Part shown: positions 12,057 to 20,695 of the stretch, in pieces | Layout: each line of letters starts with the position of its first letter | Numbering within the stretch: position 1 is the first letter of the stretch | From: a virus | Direction: 5' to 3' (one strand) | DNA length: 60,918 nucleotides | IMG/VR virus record: IMGVR_UViG_3300009180_000046 | Location: 1-60,918 of that record | Notes under the pieces: model-generated | What the model was told of the DNA's origin: nothing | Database searches by the model: none | What the model saw: the letters and a program-made list of their open reading frames with translations, nothing else | Program-made: the position numbers and the translations under genes

Positions 12057-12076
12057 TTACTTAAACAAGATAAGAA

Positions 12077-12340
12077 ATGGGAGTTTTAAATTATATGCAG
12101 TCTGGCCGTGCGGCAGCTGTCACACCATCCAATACCGATAATATTCCTAGTGTATCAGGAGGAACAAATGATGAAGGATGTATCCTTTACATTGGGGGAG
12201 CTGGTAACTTAAAGGTGTTAACAATTGGTGGCGATGAGGTTATCTTCTACGCAGTTCCAGCAGGTACAACTCTTCAAGTTCGTGTAGTAAGAGTTTTCTC
12301 TACAGGAACAGCAGCTACCAACATTGTTGCTCTTTGGTAA
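12077..12340 (+). CDS. Small beta-rich virion protein, 87 aa
   Basis: The pattern SGRAAAVTPSNTDNIPSV...GCILYIGGAGNLKVLTIGGD...YAVPAGTTLQVRVVRVFSTG matches a common small phage virion protein. These usually have A-V-T-P-S-D-T near the start and T-x-A-T-N-I-V-A-L at the end. The role is not certain; a head decoration or spike-base protein is likely. Has its own -7 box. Confidence 0.65.
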   Translation: MGVLNYMQSGRAAAVTPSNTDNIPSVSGGTNDEGCILYIGGAGNLKVLTIGGDEVIFYAVPAGTTLQVRVVRVFSTGTAATNIVALW

Positions 12341-12504
12341 TGACGGAAGACGATTTGAAAATAGGGATACTGAACATGACGAGCTTAATGCTGTCATTTA
12401 CAACTATCGAGACTACACTGCGTGTTCTCTTGTTAGGTATATCAATTGCGTACACAGGGTTTAAGCTATATAAAATTATAAAAGAAAGAAGTAAATGGCT
12501 TTAA
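12340..12504 (+). CDS. Small membrane protein, 54 aa (holin candidate)
   Basis: ATG at 12340 overlaps the preceding stop (TAATGA). The acidic N-terminus MTEDDLKIGILNM is followed by hydrophobic stretches (LMLSF, LRVLLLGISIAYTG) and a basic tail KLYKIIKERSKWL. It overlaps the next gene by 10 bases. Position before the endolysin fits a holin or antiholin. Confidence 0.55.
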   Translation: MTEDDLKIGILNMTSLMLSFTTIETTLRVLLLGISIAYTGFKLYKIIKERSKWL

Positions 12505-12740
12505 AAGATATTTTTAAAGACTCTAATGACATCAACGAGCAATCAGTTGCAGCATTTATTGCAATTGGCTTAGTTGTTATTATCACCATTGTGGATGTTG
12601 TAACAGGCGTACTTGGTCGTGAATTAGTTATTAAAGAGTTTATTTTTATTTCTCTTTTAACATTTGCTGCTGCAGCCTTAGGTATTGCAGGATATAAAGC
12701 ATTAAATAGTAAGTCAAATGGCGAAGGCGAAAGCGAGTAA
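12495..12740 (+). CDS. Two-span membrane protein, 81 aa (holin candidate)
   Basis: Two transmembrane helices (about residues 19-40, VAAFIAIGLVVIITIVDVVTG, and 50-70, FIFISLLTFAAAALGIAGYKA) with a short turn and a charged C-terminal tail. Size and topology fit class II holins. It lies 1.1 kb upstream of the M15 endolysin within the lysis cluster. Not proven without a homology search. Confidence 0.55.
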   Translation: MALKDIFKDSNDINEQSVAAFIAIGLVVIITIVDVVTGVLGRELVIKEFIFISLLTFAAAALGIAGYKALNSKSNGEGESE

Positions 12741-12843
12741 TGAATCCAAGAAGATCACCTTTGGTGTAAGACGCAAGGGTAAGCATTCAAAGACAAGTGG
12801 CCCAAAAGACAGACGTACAAAAAAAAGTAGAGGCCAAGGATGA
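12718..12843 (+). CDS. Small basic protein (KITFG...GQG), 41 aa
   Basis: ATG at 12718. Sequence MAKAKASNESKKITFGVRRK continuing into GPKDRRTKKSRGQG. The ITFG-x-R-x-x-G-K...G-Q-G pattern recurs in Bacteroidota phages as a tiny basic protein between lysis and structural genes. It overlaps the holin candidate by 23 bases and the next gene by ATGA. Confidence 0.65.
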   Translation: MAKAKASNESKKITFGVRRKGKHSKTSGPKDRRTKKSRGQG

Positions 12844-12998
12844 TGAAAGCTGCCATATATATTGTTTCGTTTATCGTTGCTATTGCTCTGCTTATTGATA
12901 TTTATTTTGTGTATTTACATTTCTTTGACAATCAAAAAGCTAGACAAATAACATGGCACTACCAGTATCATTCAAAGACTTTGCAAAAAACCCAGTAG
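12843..12998 (+). CDS. Single-span membrane protein, 51 aa
   Basis: ATG at 12843 (an ATG directly before it, 12840, is in the same frame). N-terminal helix MKAAIYIVSFIVAIALLIDI, then an aromatic and polar tail. It overlaps the next gene by 46 bases. Possibly part of the lysis machinery; the overlap makes the C-terminal part less certain. Confidence 0.5.
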   Translation: MKAAIYIVSFIVAIALLIDIYFVYLHFFDNQKARQITWHYQYHSKTLQKTQ

Positions 12999-13213
12999 TA
13001 GGCACATTATTTCTTGCTTTAGCTGGGATTTCTTATTTATACATTGATGTTAGAAATACTTTTACGCAACAAATAGAAAGACAAAATGGCAAAATCGACA
13101 AAATGGAAATCAAAGTGGATGCGTGTACTAATCAGCTACGTCGCTCAGATTCTCTCCTCTCAGCTAGTGCGAGCAAAATCATGGTTCTACAACAACTTGG
13201 TCAAATAAAATGA
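12953..13213 (+). CDS. Inner-membrane spanin-like protein, 86 aa
   Basis: One transmembrane helix (about residues 15-33, VVGTLFLALAGISYLYI) followed by a coiled-coil-like periplasmic part (TQQIERQNGKIDKMEIKVDACTNQLRRSDSLL). This N-in, helix, coiled-coil layout is that of an i-spanin (Rz-like). The next gene encodes a lipoprotein and starts 4 bases before this one ends, as in Rz/Rz1 pairs. Confidence 0.55.
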   Translation: MALPVSFKDFAKNPVVGTLFLALAGISYLYIDVRNTFTQQIERQNGKIDKMEIKVDACTNQLRRSDSLLSASASKIMVLQQLGQIK

Positions 13214-13578
13214 GAAGTTTAGTTTTTATTTTTTTGGGTATGTTTTTATATTCTTGCTCAACAGCAGTTGCTGAACAAGATAAAAATGAAACAGACTTAG
13301 ATAATAAAAATGTTGTAGCTAAAGATGATGACTTTGCAGCCATTATGCTGCGTTCTAAAAATACAAGCACTTTTGCTTTTAGTGCTGCTAACAAAGCAGA
13401 CAAAGCTGTTGTAAATAAAATTGAGGTAACAGTTAGCAAGATTGACGAACTAGAAACCAAGGTAGAGGATTTAATAAAAACTAATGAAGAACTTAAGACT
13501 AAAGCCAATAGCATTGTTATTGAGTCTTATATTATTGAGCCAATTATCGATAGCACAATATCCAAAGAGGATAATTAA
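13210..13578 (+). CDS. Outer-membrane lipoprotein, o-spanin candidate, 122 aa
   Basis: The signal peptide ends in the lipobox L-Y-S-Cys16, predicting a lipid-modified protein. The mature part has a helical region (VTVSKIDELETKVEDLIKTNEELKTK). Together with the upstream one-helix protein it would form a two-component spanin that joins inner and outer membranes in the last lysis step. It overlaps the next gene by 95 bases. Confidence 0.55.
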   Translation: MRSLVFIFLGMFLYSCSTAVAEQDKNETDLDNKNVVAKDDDFAAIMLRSKNTSTFAFSAANKADKAVVNKIEVTVSKIDELETKVEDLIKTNEELKTKANSIVIESYIIEPIIDSTISKEDN

Positions 13579-13891
13579 TGGTGATACGTTGGTGGTTATG
13601 ACTGAAGGTCAGGCAATTAATATAAATAAGACTTTTAATAATTTAAAATCAGATAGTAAGCGTAGTAAATTACGTTCTGATTCGCTTAGTATTATGTTAA
13701 ACAAAGAGAGGTATAACTTCTCTAAGTCATTAGAGAATGCAGAAAACGCATATATGTTAAGTGAGGAAGAAAACCAAATGTTAAGAGAAACTCAAGGTTC
13801 GCTTAAGATTGGACGATTCGCAAAAGACATAAGTATAATTACATTTATGTTCACAATAGTAATGTTAATTAAAATATCAACAGGTAGATGA
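13484..13891 (+). CDS. Secreted/membrane-anchored coiled-coil protein, 135 aa
   Basis: Signal-peptide-like N-terminus (residues 1-25, LLLSLILLSQLSIA) without a lipobox, then YPKRIINGDTLVVMTEGQAININKTF, a helical stretch and a C-terminal transmembrane segment (about 112-130). I recall this G-D-T-x-V-V-x-T-x-x-Q-A motif from Bacteroidota phages next to endolysins. It begins inside the lipoprotein gene in another frame. Likely a third spanin-type component. Confidence 0.6.
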   Translation: MKNLRLKPIALLLSLILLSQLSIAQYPKRIINGDTLVVMTEGQAININKTFNNLKSDSKRSKLRSDSLSIMLNKERYNFSKSLENAENAYMLSEEENQMLRETQGSLKIGRFAKDISIITFMFTIVMLIKISTGR

Positions 13892-14355
13892 AAATTTCAG
13901 AACACTTAGACCTTTCGGAGGTAACAAGATCAGAGACAGCAAAAAGAAAAGGAGTTAGCAATGAGCCAACACCTGAGCATTTGGAGAACTTTAAGAAGTT
14001 GGCAGAGCATGTGTTCGAGCCAATTAGAAAACACTTTGGTGTACCTATCCACATTAGTTCTGGTTACAGATCAAAAGCATTAAACGCTGCTATTGGTGGC
14101 TCGGCTACTTCTCAGCATTGCAAGGGAGAAGCTATTGACATTGACATGGATGGATCGTCTAACGGTGTGACTAACAAGATGGTCTTTGATTACATCAAGG
14201 CAAACATTAAGTTTGATCAGATGATCTGGGAGTTTGGTACAGACACGGCACCTGATTGGGTACACGTATCATATGATTCAGATGGTAAGCAAAGAGGTCA
14301 AATTTTAAAAGCAATCAAATCAAACGGAGCTACAAAGTACCTTCCATACAAATAA
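13888..14355 (+). CDS. Endolysin, M15-family D-Ala-D-Ala peptidase, 155 aa
   Basis: Zinc peptidase that cleaves peptidoglycan cross-bridges. Peptidase M15 motifs are complete: SSGYRSKALNAAIGG (58-71), SQHCKGEAIDID with ligands His77 and Asp84, and the final ligand in WVHVSY (His126). There is no signal peptide, so release needs a holin. It is flanked by spanin-like genes, overlapping the upstream gene by 4 bases and sharing one base with the downstream start. High confidence. Confidence 0.88.
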   Translation: MKISEHLDLSEVTRSETAKRKGVSNEPTPEHLENFKKLAEHVFEPIRKHFGVPIHISSGYRSKALNAAIGGSATSQHCKGEAIDIDMDGSSNGVTNKMVFDYIKANIKFDQMIWEFGTDTAPDWVHVSYDSDGKQRGQILKAIKSNGATKYLPYK

Positions 14356-14804
14356 TGAAAAAATTATTATTCTTATTATTGTTAATTATAACAATTTCTT
14401 GCCGTCCAACAAAAACGGTGACTGAGTACAAAGAAGTTATACGTGTAGATACGTTTAAAACTATACGTACAGAAAAGATATTTCAGGCTGTACACGACAC
14501 GATGACAATTGAGAATCCGTGCGACTCTTCTGGCATTTTAAGCACGTTCTATAGCAAGATCAAGATACCACAAGGGCAAGTAATAATTCGTACCGTACGT
14601 GGCAAGATTCAAGCCACAGTGGACATTGATTCAATCGCTCATGTGTACGAGGATAAGTACCGTAGCAAAAGCGAATTAAATACTCACAACAAGAGTGTAG
14701 AAGTTATTAAGTACAGAGTTCCAACATGGGCAATTATTGTTATACTAATAGAGACTGCTATTATTGTATTGTATGCTTATTTCAAGTTTCTAGTACTTAG
14801 ATAA
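14355..14804 (+). CDS. u-spanin-like lipoprotein, 149 aa
   Basis: The N-terminal signal has a lipobox ending at Cys16 (LLIITISC). The central region is beta-rich (IKIPQGQVIIRTVRGKIQATVDI), and a C-terminal transmembrane helix (about 125-145, WAIIVILIETAIIVLYAYF) follows. A lipoprotein that also carries a C-terminal membrane helix is the definition of a unimolecular spanin. It overlaps the endolysin stop by one base (TAATG). Confidence 0.65.
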   Translation: MKKLLFLLLLIITISCRPTKTVTEYKEVIRVDTFKTIRTEKIFQAVHDTMTIENPCDSSGILSTFYSKIKIPQGQVIIRTVRGKIQATVDIDSIAHVYEDKYRSKSELNTHNKSVEVIKYRVPTWAIIVILIETAIIVLYAYFKFLVLR

Positions 14805-14819
14805 ATTTGCGTATTTTTG
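14802..14819 (+). promoter_or_regulatory. Two adjacent -7 boxes before the fibre gene
   Basis: TAAATTTG (14802-14809) and TATTTTTG (14812-14819) both match TAnnTTTG. The fibre ATG is at 14844. No clear -33 element is seen for either. Confidence 0.4.
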
Positions 14820-14843
14820 CTAGATAATAAGCAAAGAATATAG

Positions 14844-17800
14844 ATGGCCCGGATATCAACTTATAGCATTGACACCTATGTAACAGGACTTGATCGTGTC
14901 ATAGGCTCAGACTGGAACACAGAATATAAGACAACTAAGAATTTCACTACCAATGATATTGCCGATTATTTTAATCGGGTAGGTATTATTGATACAGGTA
15001 GTTTCAACTGGACATACAGAATGTATGCCCCGACAGAATCTCAGCCTGCGAAGACGTTTGAATTAGTTGACCATCCATACGATACAGTAGATGTTATCGC
15101 TCTTGCGGGAACCATCAAGGTTTCTTTCTTAACCCTTGCTAATACAGAGCCGGGTGTATTCATTGAAGAAACGTGGTTAGATAAAATTATTCTTATTAAT
15201 CGTCCAGGATTCCCTAGCGAATACGGACTATATAAAGTAACTGCTGTCGTTCATTCAGGCGACTACTATTTCTTAGACTTAGACTTCATTGGCGGTAACT
15301 CAGGAATTATTTACGAAGATGAGTCTGTTTCATTTGGGTTATTCTCAGGCGTAAGTGGCACAAGTGGTACGACTGGTACATCAGGTACAAGTGGTACGAC
15401 GGGTACATCAGGCTCAAGCGGAGTAAACGGCACAAGTGGCTCATCAGGCACAACAGGAACTAGTGGAACCGCAGGTACATCTGGTACTACGGGTACATCT
15501 GGCACAACAGGCACATCAGGCTCTTCGGGCACAGGTGGAACCTCAGGAACTTCGGGAACGAATGGTTCAGGTGGTACATCAGGTACACGTGGTACGTCAG
15601 GCACATCAGGTATTGATGGAATTGATGGAACAGATGGAACTTCGGGAACAGATGGTACTGGTGGAACCTCAGGAACCAATGGTTCAGCTGGTACTTCAGG
15701 TACAGATGGTACAGGAGGTACATCAGGTATAGATGGAACAAGTGGTTCGTCAGGCACATCAGGTATTGATGGCACAAGCGGTGTTGACGGAACAAGCGGT
15801 ACTACAGGTACTTCAGGTACTGCAGGTACTGACGGAACAGGTGGCACTAGTGGAACTTCGGGTGTTAGTGGTACAAGTGGTATTGATGGTACATCAGGTA
15901 CAACAGGTACTAGCGGTTCATCAGGCACAGACGGTACAGGTGGAACTTCAGGTACTAATGGTACGGGTGGAACATCGGGAGTTTCAGGAACAGCAGGTAC
16001 ATCAGGAACAACAGGCACTAGTGGCTCAGGAGGTACTTCTGGAACAGGAGGTACATCGGGGCAAAATGGTGCATCTAATAACTTATTTCTATATAGAGCA
16101 CGCACAACAATTCAAACAGGTTATCCTAGTGATGGACATTTATTGTGGAACAATGCTACACAAATAAATTCAACTCAAATTAATATCAGTCATCTTACTG
16201 ATAATGGAATTGATATTGATATCTTTTTGGGATTGATTCAAGATTCACAACAGATTACAATACAGGATCAAAATCTTTCGGATAATTATCAAACTTGGAA
16301 TGTTAATGGTACGCCAACAGAAGTTTTAGGAGTTGATAATTATTGGATAGTACCTGTTACTTTAATATCATCAGCTGGTACAGGTACAACAAACTTTGCC
16401 AACAACCATCCATTATTCTTAGCTATTGTTTCCCAATCAGGAACCTCAGGCGTAAATGGTACTTCAGGAACCAGTGGTACTACAGGTACTTCAGGTACAG
16501 GTGGTACATCGGGTATTAATGGAACATCGGGTTCATCAGGAATTAATGGCACTAGTGGCATAAGTGGCACGTCAGGAGTTAGTGGAACCTCAGGTATAAA
16601 TGGAACTAGTGGTATTGATGGTACTAGTGGCGTAAGCGGTACAAGTGGCGTTAGTGGAACCGCAGGTACTTCAGGTGTAAATGGAACATCAGGAGTATCA
16701 GGTACCTCAGGAATTAACGGAACTAGTGGAATTAATGGTACGAGTGGCGTTAGCGGCACCTCAGGAACCGGAGGTACTAGTGGTACAGGTGGAACAAGTG
16801 GAACAACTCCTGACCCATCACTATATGTGTTGAAGTCAGGTAGTACAATGACAGGTGGTTTAGTTATTAATCCTGCAAACTCAGCAGTAATTGGACTTGA
16901 TGCTGCATCTGATACATTTAGATTGCGTTCAGATAGCACACAACCTTTTGCTCGTCAATTAACTACTACTATGGGTAGTGGTACAACTGTTAAGATTCAA
17001 GCGGCAGGATATACTGGAACGTATGTTACTGACATAGGATTGTACACATCTTCTAACTCGTCAGTAAATAGCACACCTAATATTTACTTAACAGGTGGCG
17101 ATAACCGTGTAGGCATTAATAACGTAACCCCTGCTTATACACTAGATGTAACAGGTACTGCAGGAGTATCAGGTCAGTTAACATTAGGCTCTACTATTAC
17201 TAATGGCACATATACTTATACATTGCCGGGTGCTACGGGTACACTTGCTTTAGTAGGTAGTTTAGGCTCTTATGTTCCTTATACAGGTGCAACTACAGAT
17301 GTAGTTTTAGGAACTAATAACTTGAAATCTAAGAGCGTTTATGTAGAAGGAGATGGAGCCTTTACAAGTGGTGCTTTATTTTTAAAGCAATACGCTTCAG
17401 GTGCTACAAACGTTACAGGTTACAATATAATTACAACGCAAACAAGTGGATTCTTATTTTCTGCTTCGGTAGCAGCTAGCTTTAAAAACTTTATTTTAGA
17501 TGCAAGCTCGCTTACAGATGTAACACAAAGAACATATACGCTTCCTAATGCTTCAGGCACTCTTGCCTTAACATCTAGTTTAGCTTCTTACGTTCCCTAC
17601 ACAGGTGCAACGGGAGCGGTAAACTTAGGTGCTTTTGATTTAACGGTAAATAGCATAAGAGTTGGTAGAGGAGCAGGAAGTATAGCGGATAACATAGCAG
17701 TAGGGGCTTCTGCTCTTAATTCTAATACAACAGGAACTTCAAATACGGCAGTAGGAAATCTTTCCTTATTTACTAATACAACGGGAGGAGGTAATTCTTC

Positions 17801-20294
17801 ATTTGGAGTTTTTTCTCTTTTATTTAATTTAACAGGAAGCAATAACACGGCAATTGGAGGGTCTACTCTTTATTCTAATACAACAGGAGGAGCTAATGTT
17901 GCAATAGGCTTAAATGCTCTTTATTCTAATACAACAGGAGGTGCTAACACAGCAAATGGTGTCCAAGCTCTTTATGCTAATACATCAGGTATTTATAATA
18001 CTGCAATAGGTAGTACTGCTCTTTATGCTAATACAACAGCAAACTATAATACTGCAGTAGGAAATAATGCCCTTTTAGCTAATACAACAGGAGAAAACAA
18101 TACCGCACTAGGAAATAATGCTGGGCAAAGTATAACAACAGGTAGTAACAATGTTATTATTGGTGGTTATGCTGGAACTGCAGCTATGGCTAATAACATA
18201 GTTTTATCAGATGGGGCGGGAAATATAAAATATCAATGGAACGGAACTACTAATACGCTTTTTGGAACTACCACACTTACGGGAGCTTTAAGCGGTACAA
18301 GTGCTACGTTTTCTAGTAATACTGGAGTAATAGTAGGGGCAAATAGTAGGGCATTTATTCGCCAAACGGTTGGAGGAGATGCTGAAATGGGAGCAGCAAC
18401 AGGAGGATTATTAAGTATATTTAGTAACAATTCTAGTGTTTTATCTTTTGCAGTAGGAGGAGCCGCCACGTTTTCGAGTAGTGTTACGGCAACTTATGCT
18501 AGTTTATCTCAAGCGGGTTCAGCAACGACAATAACACAGAATGCAAGATTTTCGAATACAACAACATCAACCGCTAATGGTTCAGGCGTAGGATTTGATT
18601 TTGCATTAACAGATGCGACAGGAGCAGGAAAACAAACAGGTCAAATAGCAAGTGTTTGGTCAGACAATAGTGCTAATGATGTTGCTGATTTAGCTTTTTA
18701 TACAAGACCGACAGGAGCAGGTATTTCTGAAAAATTAAGAATTACAGGAAATGGTAATGTAGGAATAAATATGACTTCGCCAAGTGCTAAAATGCAAATT
18801 TTAAGCACTTCAGCAGGATCTGCAACCGTAGGATTGTTTTTAAATAATTTCAGCACTACAATAAATACAGAAATTAGATTAGCTTTTGCAGCAAATACAA
18901 ATGATGATATAGCATCTAATAGATATTCCTACATTTCTGCTTTAAATACTAGTGGAAGCAATGGACAAGCTTTATTATTTGCAACTAATGAAGCGGGTGC
19001 TTCTGCGGTAGAACGTATGCGGATTGCTAGTGGAGGTACAGTAAGTATTGGAAATTCATCTCCACAAAATTTATTTAACGCAAACGTAAGAGGATTAGTA
19101 TTTGGTAATTATTCTTCTTTATCAAGTAATAGTTCTTCAGGATGGACAAGTTTAGCTAACAATGCAGCTCAAACAATAGGTTCATCTGAAACAAGTGGAT
19201 GGTCATATCAAAATACTGATGCAGCAGCAAAACTTTCATTAACAAACGGTGGATTTGCATTTCAAGTATCAGGTTCAGGAACAGCAGGAACCGCAATTTC
19301 GTGGACAACTGCTATGACAATTATGAATGCGGCTAATGCAGGAAAGGTAGGCATCGGAACAGCTACGCCAAGCTCATTATTAACAGTAGCAGGCACAACA
19401 GATTTAGCTTATACAAATGGTACTACTATTTTTAGAATTGATAGAAGTGGTTCAGTAGTTAGATTACAAAATTATAGTTCAGGTTCTGCGGCTAATATAT
19501 CTTTAGCTTACGATGGGGGCAACGTAGGCATCGGAACGACTTCGCCTGTATTTAAACTAGATGTTCGAGATACATCTACTAGTAATGTTGTCGTTTCAGG
19601 ATTTGTAAATACTTCTACTGCATCAAATACGACTAAATCAACAACCATTTCTTTATTGCTTACAGACACTGCTGGAACTGCTAAAGATGTAGCTTATTTA
19701 AGAGCATTTACTGATGGGGTCAACGTTTTGGCGGGCGGGCTAGCTTTTGATACTAGACGTACTGATACTACACCTGTTGAAGCGATGCGGATTACTAGCG
19801 GGGGTTCTTTATTAATTGGTCAATCAGCATCTAGTCTAACTGATAACGGTTGGAATTTGGCTAATAGTGGAGGAGGACATACTGCTTTTCAAATTACAAA
19901 TAATGAAGCATTTATATTTAATAATAGAACAGGTGGTACAACTTATCAAATTGATTTTAGAACTCTACAAGTAGAAAGAGGAAATATAACTGTTAGCGAT
20001 GTAGCGGTAGCTTATAACACTGTTTCGGATTACAGATTAAAAGAGGATTTAAAACCTATTAAAGGACTTGAAATTGTTAACAAAATTAATGTTTACGATT
20101 ATAAATGGAAATCCGAAAATACTCGAATGGATGGTGTTTTAGCTCACGAGCTACAAGAAATCCTTCCTTATGCGGTTCAAGGAATTAAAGATGGAGAAAA
20201 AATGCAAAGCGTAGACTATTCCAAAATCGTTCCCGTAATGGTGCAAGCAATTAAGGAGCTAACAGAAAAAGTAAAAACTTTAGAAAACAAATAA
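14844..20294 (+). CDS. Giant collagen-like tail fibre with C-terminal intramolecular chaperone, 1816 aa
   Basis: Receptor-binding fibre. In order: an N-terminal virion-anchor region (1-168); a Gly-X-Y stretch dominated by GTS/GTT/GSS triplets (about 170-408); a small globular domain (about 410-530); a second Gly-X-Y stretch (about 532-655); a long beta-rich shaft with repeated V-P-Y-T-G-A-T segments. Next come trimeric-adhesin-like head repeats (about 950-1115, N-T-A-x-G and L-x-x-N-T-T-G units), and finally an S74-type endosialidase chaperone domain (about 1728-1816) with SDYRLKEDLKPI, DGVLAHELQE and a helical end. The S74 domain trimerises the fibre and normally cleaves itself off. The Gly-X-Y parts lack proline but are rich in Thr/Ser, possible O-glycosylation sites, and a glycosyltransferase gene lies just downstream. 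Confidence 0.85.
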   Translation: MARISTYSIDTYVTGLDRVIGSDWNTEYKTTKNFTTNDIADYFNRVGIIDTGSFNWTYRMYAPTESQPAKTFELVDHPYDTVDVIALAGTIKVSFLTLANTEPGVFIEETWLDKIILINRPGFPSEYGLYKVTAVVHSGDYYFLDLDFIGGNSGIIYEDESVSFGLFSGVSGTSGTTGTSGTSGTTGTSGSSGVNGTSGSSGTTGTSGTAGTSGTTGTSGTTGTSGSSGTGGTSGTSGTNGSGGTSGTRGTSGTSGIDGIDGTDGTSGTDGTGGTSGTNGSAGTSGTDGTGGTSGIDGTSGSSGTSGIDGTSGVDGTSGTTGTSGTAGTDGTGGTSGTSGVSGTSGIDGTSGTTGTSGSSGTDGTGGTSGTNGTGGTSGVSGTAGTSGTTGTSGSGGTSGTGGTSGQNGASNNLFLYRARTTIQTGYPSDGHLLWNNATQINSTQINISHLTDNGIDIDIFLGLIQDSQQITIQDQNLSDNYQTWNVNGTPTEVLGVDNYWIVPVTLISSAGTGTTNFANNHPLFLAIVSQSGTSGVNGTSGTSGTTGTSGTGGTSGINGTSGSSGINGTSGISGTSGVSGTSGINGTSGIDGTSGVSGTSGVSGTAGTSGVNGTSGVSGTSGINGTSGINGTSGVSGTSGTGGTSGTGGTSGTTPDPSLYVLKSGSTMTGGLVINPANSAVIGLDAASDTFRLRSDSTQPFARQLTTTMGSGTTVKIQAAGYTGTYVTDIGLYTSSNSSVNSTPNIYLTGGDNRVGINNVTPAYTLDVTGTAGVSGQLTLGSTITNGTYTYTLPGATGTLALVGSLGSYVPYTGATTDVVLGTNNLKSKSVYVEGDGAFTSGALFLKQYASGATNVTGYNIITTQTSGFLFSASVAASFKNFILDASSLTDVTQRTYTLPNASGTLALTSSLASYVPYTGATGAVNLGAFDLTVNSIRVGRGAGSIADNIAVGASALNSNTTGTSNTAVGNLSLFTNTTGGGNSSFGVFSLLFNLTGSNNTAIGGSTLYSNTTGGANVAIGLNALYSNTTGGANTANGVQALYANTSGIYNTAIGSTALYANTTANYNTAVGNNALLANTTGENNTALGNNAGQSITTGSNNVIIGGYAGTAAMANNIVLSDGAGNIKYQWNGTTNTLFGTTTLTGALSGTSATFSSNTGVIVGANSRAFIRQTVGGDAEMGAATGGLLSIFSNNSSVLSFAVGGAATFSSSVTATYASLSQAGSATTITQNARFSNTTTSTANGSGVGFDFALTDATGAGKQTGQIASVWSDNSANDVADLAFYTRPTGAGISEKLRITGNGNVGINMTSPSAKMQILSTSAGSATVGLFLNNFSTTINTEIRLAFAANTNDDIASNRYSYISALNTSGSNGQALLFATNEAGASAVERMRIASGGTVSIGNSSPQNLFNANVRGLVFGNYSSLSSNSSSGWTSLANNAAQTIGSSETSGWSYQNTDAAAKLSLTNGGFAFQVSGSGTAGTAISWTTAMTIMNAANAGKVGIGTATPSSLLTVAGTTDLAYTNGTTIFRIDRSGSVVRLQNYSSGSAANISLAYDGGNVGIGTTSPVFKLDVRDTSTSNVVVSGFVNTSTASNTTKSTTISLLLTDTAGTAKDVAYLRAFTDGVNVLAGGLAFDTRRTDTTPVEAMRITSGGSLLIGQSASSLTDNGWNLANSGGGHTAFQITNNEAFIFNNRTGGTTYQIDFRTLQVERGNITVSDVAVAYNTVSDYRLKEDLKPIKGLEIVNKINVYDYKWKSENTRMDGVLAHELQEILPYAVQGIKDGEKMQSVDYSKIVPVMVQAIKELTEKVKTLENK
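15350..16068 (+). repeat. Coding repeat 1: collagen-like Gly-X-Y (GTS-rich)
   Basis: About 240 residues of uninterrupted Gly-X-Y triplets, X mostly Thr/Ser/Ile/Val/Asp/Asn and Y mostly Ser/Thr/Gly. At DNA level 9-bp and 18-bp units (variants of GGTACATCA, GGCACAAGT) repeat imperfectly, so length variation by recombination or slippage is expected. Confidence 0.9.
16437..16808 (+). repeat. Coding repeat 2: collagen-like Gly-X-Y
   Basis: A second run of about 124 residues with units such as GTSGIN, GTSGVS and GTGG. It is separated from the first run by a globular insert of about 120 residues, so the fibre has two collagen-like rods. Confidence 0.9.
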
Positions 20295-20295
20295 T

Positions 20296-20673
20296 ATGAC
20301 AACAACATATCAATGGGTCGTATCTTCAATGGATACCGCACCTTCTTTAGACGGATTAACAGATGTAGTGGTAACAGTACATTGGAGAAGAAATGCAGTT
20401 GCGACAGATGCAGACAAAACTTACTATGCTGACACGTATGGTGCAATGGGTTGCACAACTCCATCGGAGACTGACTTTACTGCTTATCCTGACTTGACAT
20501 TTGAGCAAGTATGTGGATGGTTAGATGCAGGTAATGATGTAGAGGCATTGAATGCAAATCTTGATGCTCAAATTGAGAATCAGATTAATCCGCCAATTAT
20601 TGTGCTACCAAATCCGTGGGCTACTCCTACAATTGCACAAGAAATTGTTGCAGGTGATCAACCTATTGCTTAA
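20296..20673 (+). CDS. Conserved tail-fibre-associated protein, 125 aa
   Basis: Contains the pattern TYQWVVSSMDTAPSLDGLTDVVVTVHW, then YADTYGAMGC..., DLTFEQVCGWLDAG and a C-terminal NPPIIVLPNPW. I recall this from myo- and podophages of aquatic bacteria near fibre genes. Probably structural. It begins 1 base after the fibre stop, so it is co-translated. Confidence 0.6.
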   Translation: MTTTYQWVVSSMDTAPSLDGLTDVVVTVHWRRNAVATDADKTYYADTYGAMGCTTPSETDFTAYPDLTFEQVCGWLDAGNDVEALNANLDAQIENQINPPIIVLPNPWATPTIAQEIVAGDQPIA

Positions 20674-20678
20674 CTTTG
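20648..20678 (+). promoter_or_regulatory. Promoter, TTG-N20-TAACTTTG
   Basis: TTG (20648-20650), a 20-base spacer and TAACTTTG (20671-20678) precede the ATG at 20696. It overlaps the end of the upstream gene. Confidence 0.55.
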
Positions 20679-20695
20679 TTAAAAATAACATAAAT

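Noticed and set aside
15311-16105. Long minus-strand frame with P-E-V-P-L-V-P repeats opposite the fibre
   Set aside because: It is the antisense of Gly-Thr-Ser triplets, which contains no stop codons. The repeat itself creates the frame; no start context or neighbour supports it. The same applies to 16340-16939.
15350-16808. Repeat runs as a CRISPR array or a diversity-generating template
   Set aside because: The repeats are in-frame Gly-X-Y codons without spacer/repeat regularity, and there is no cas gene or reverse transcriptase in the window.
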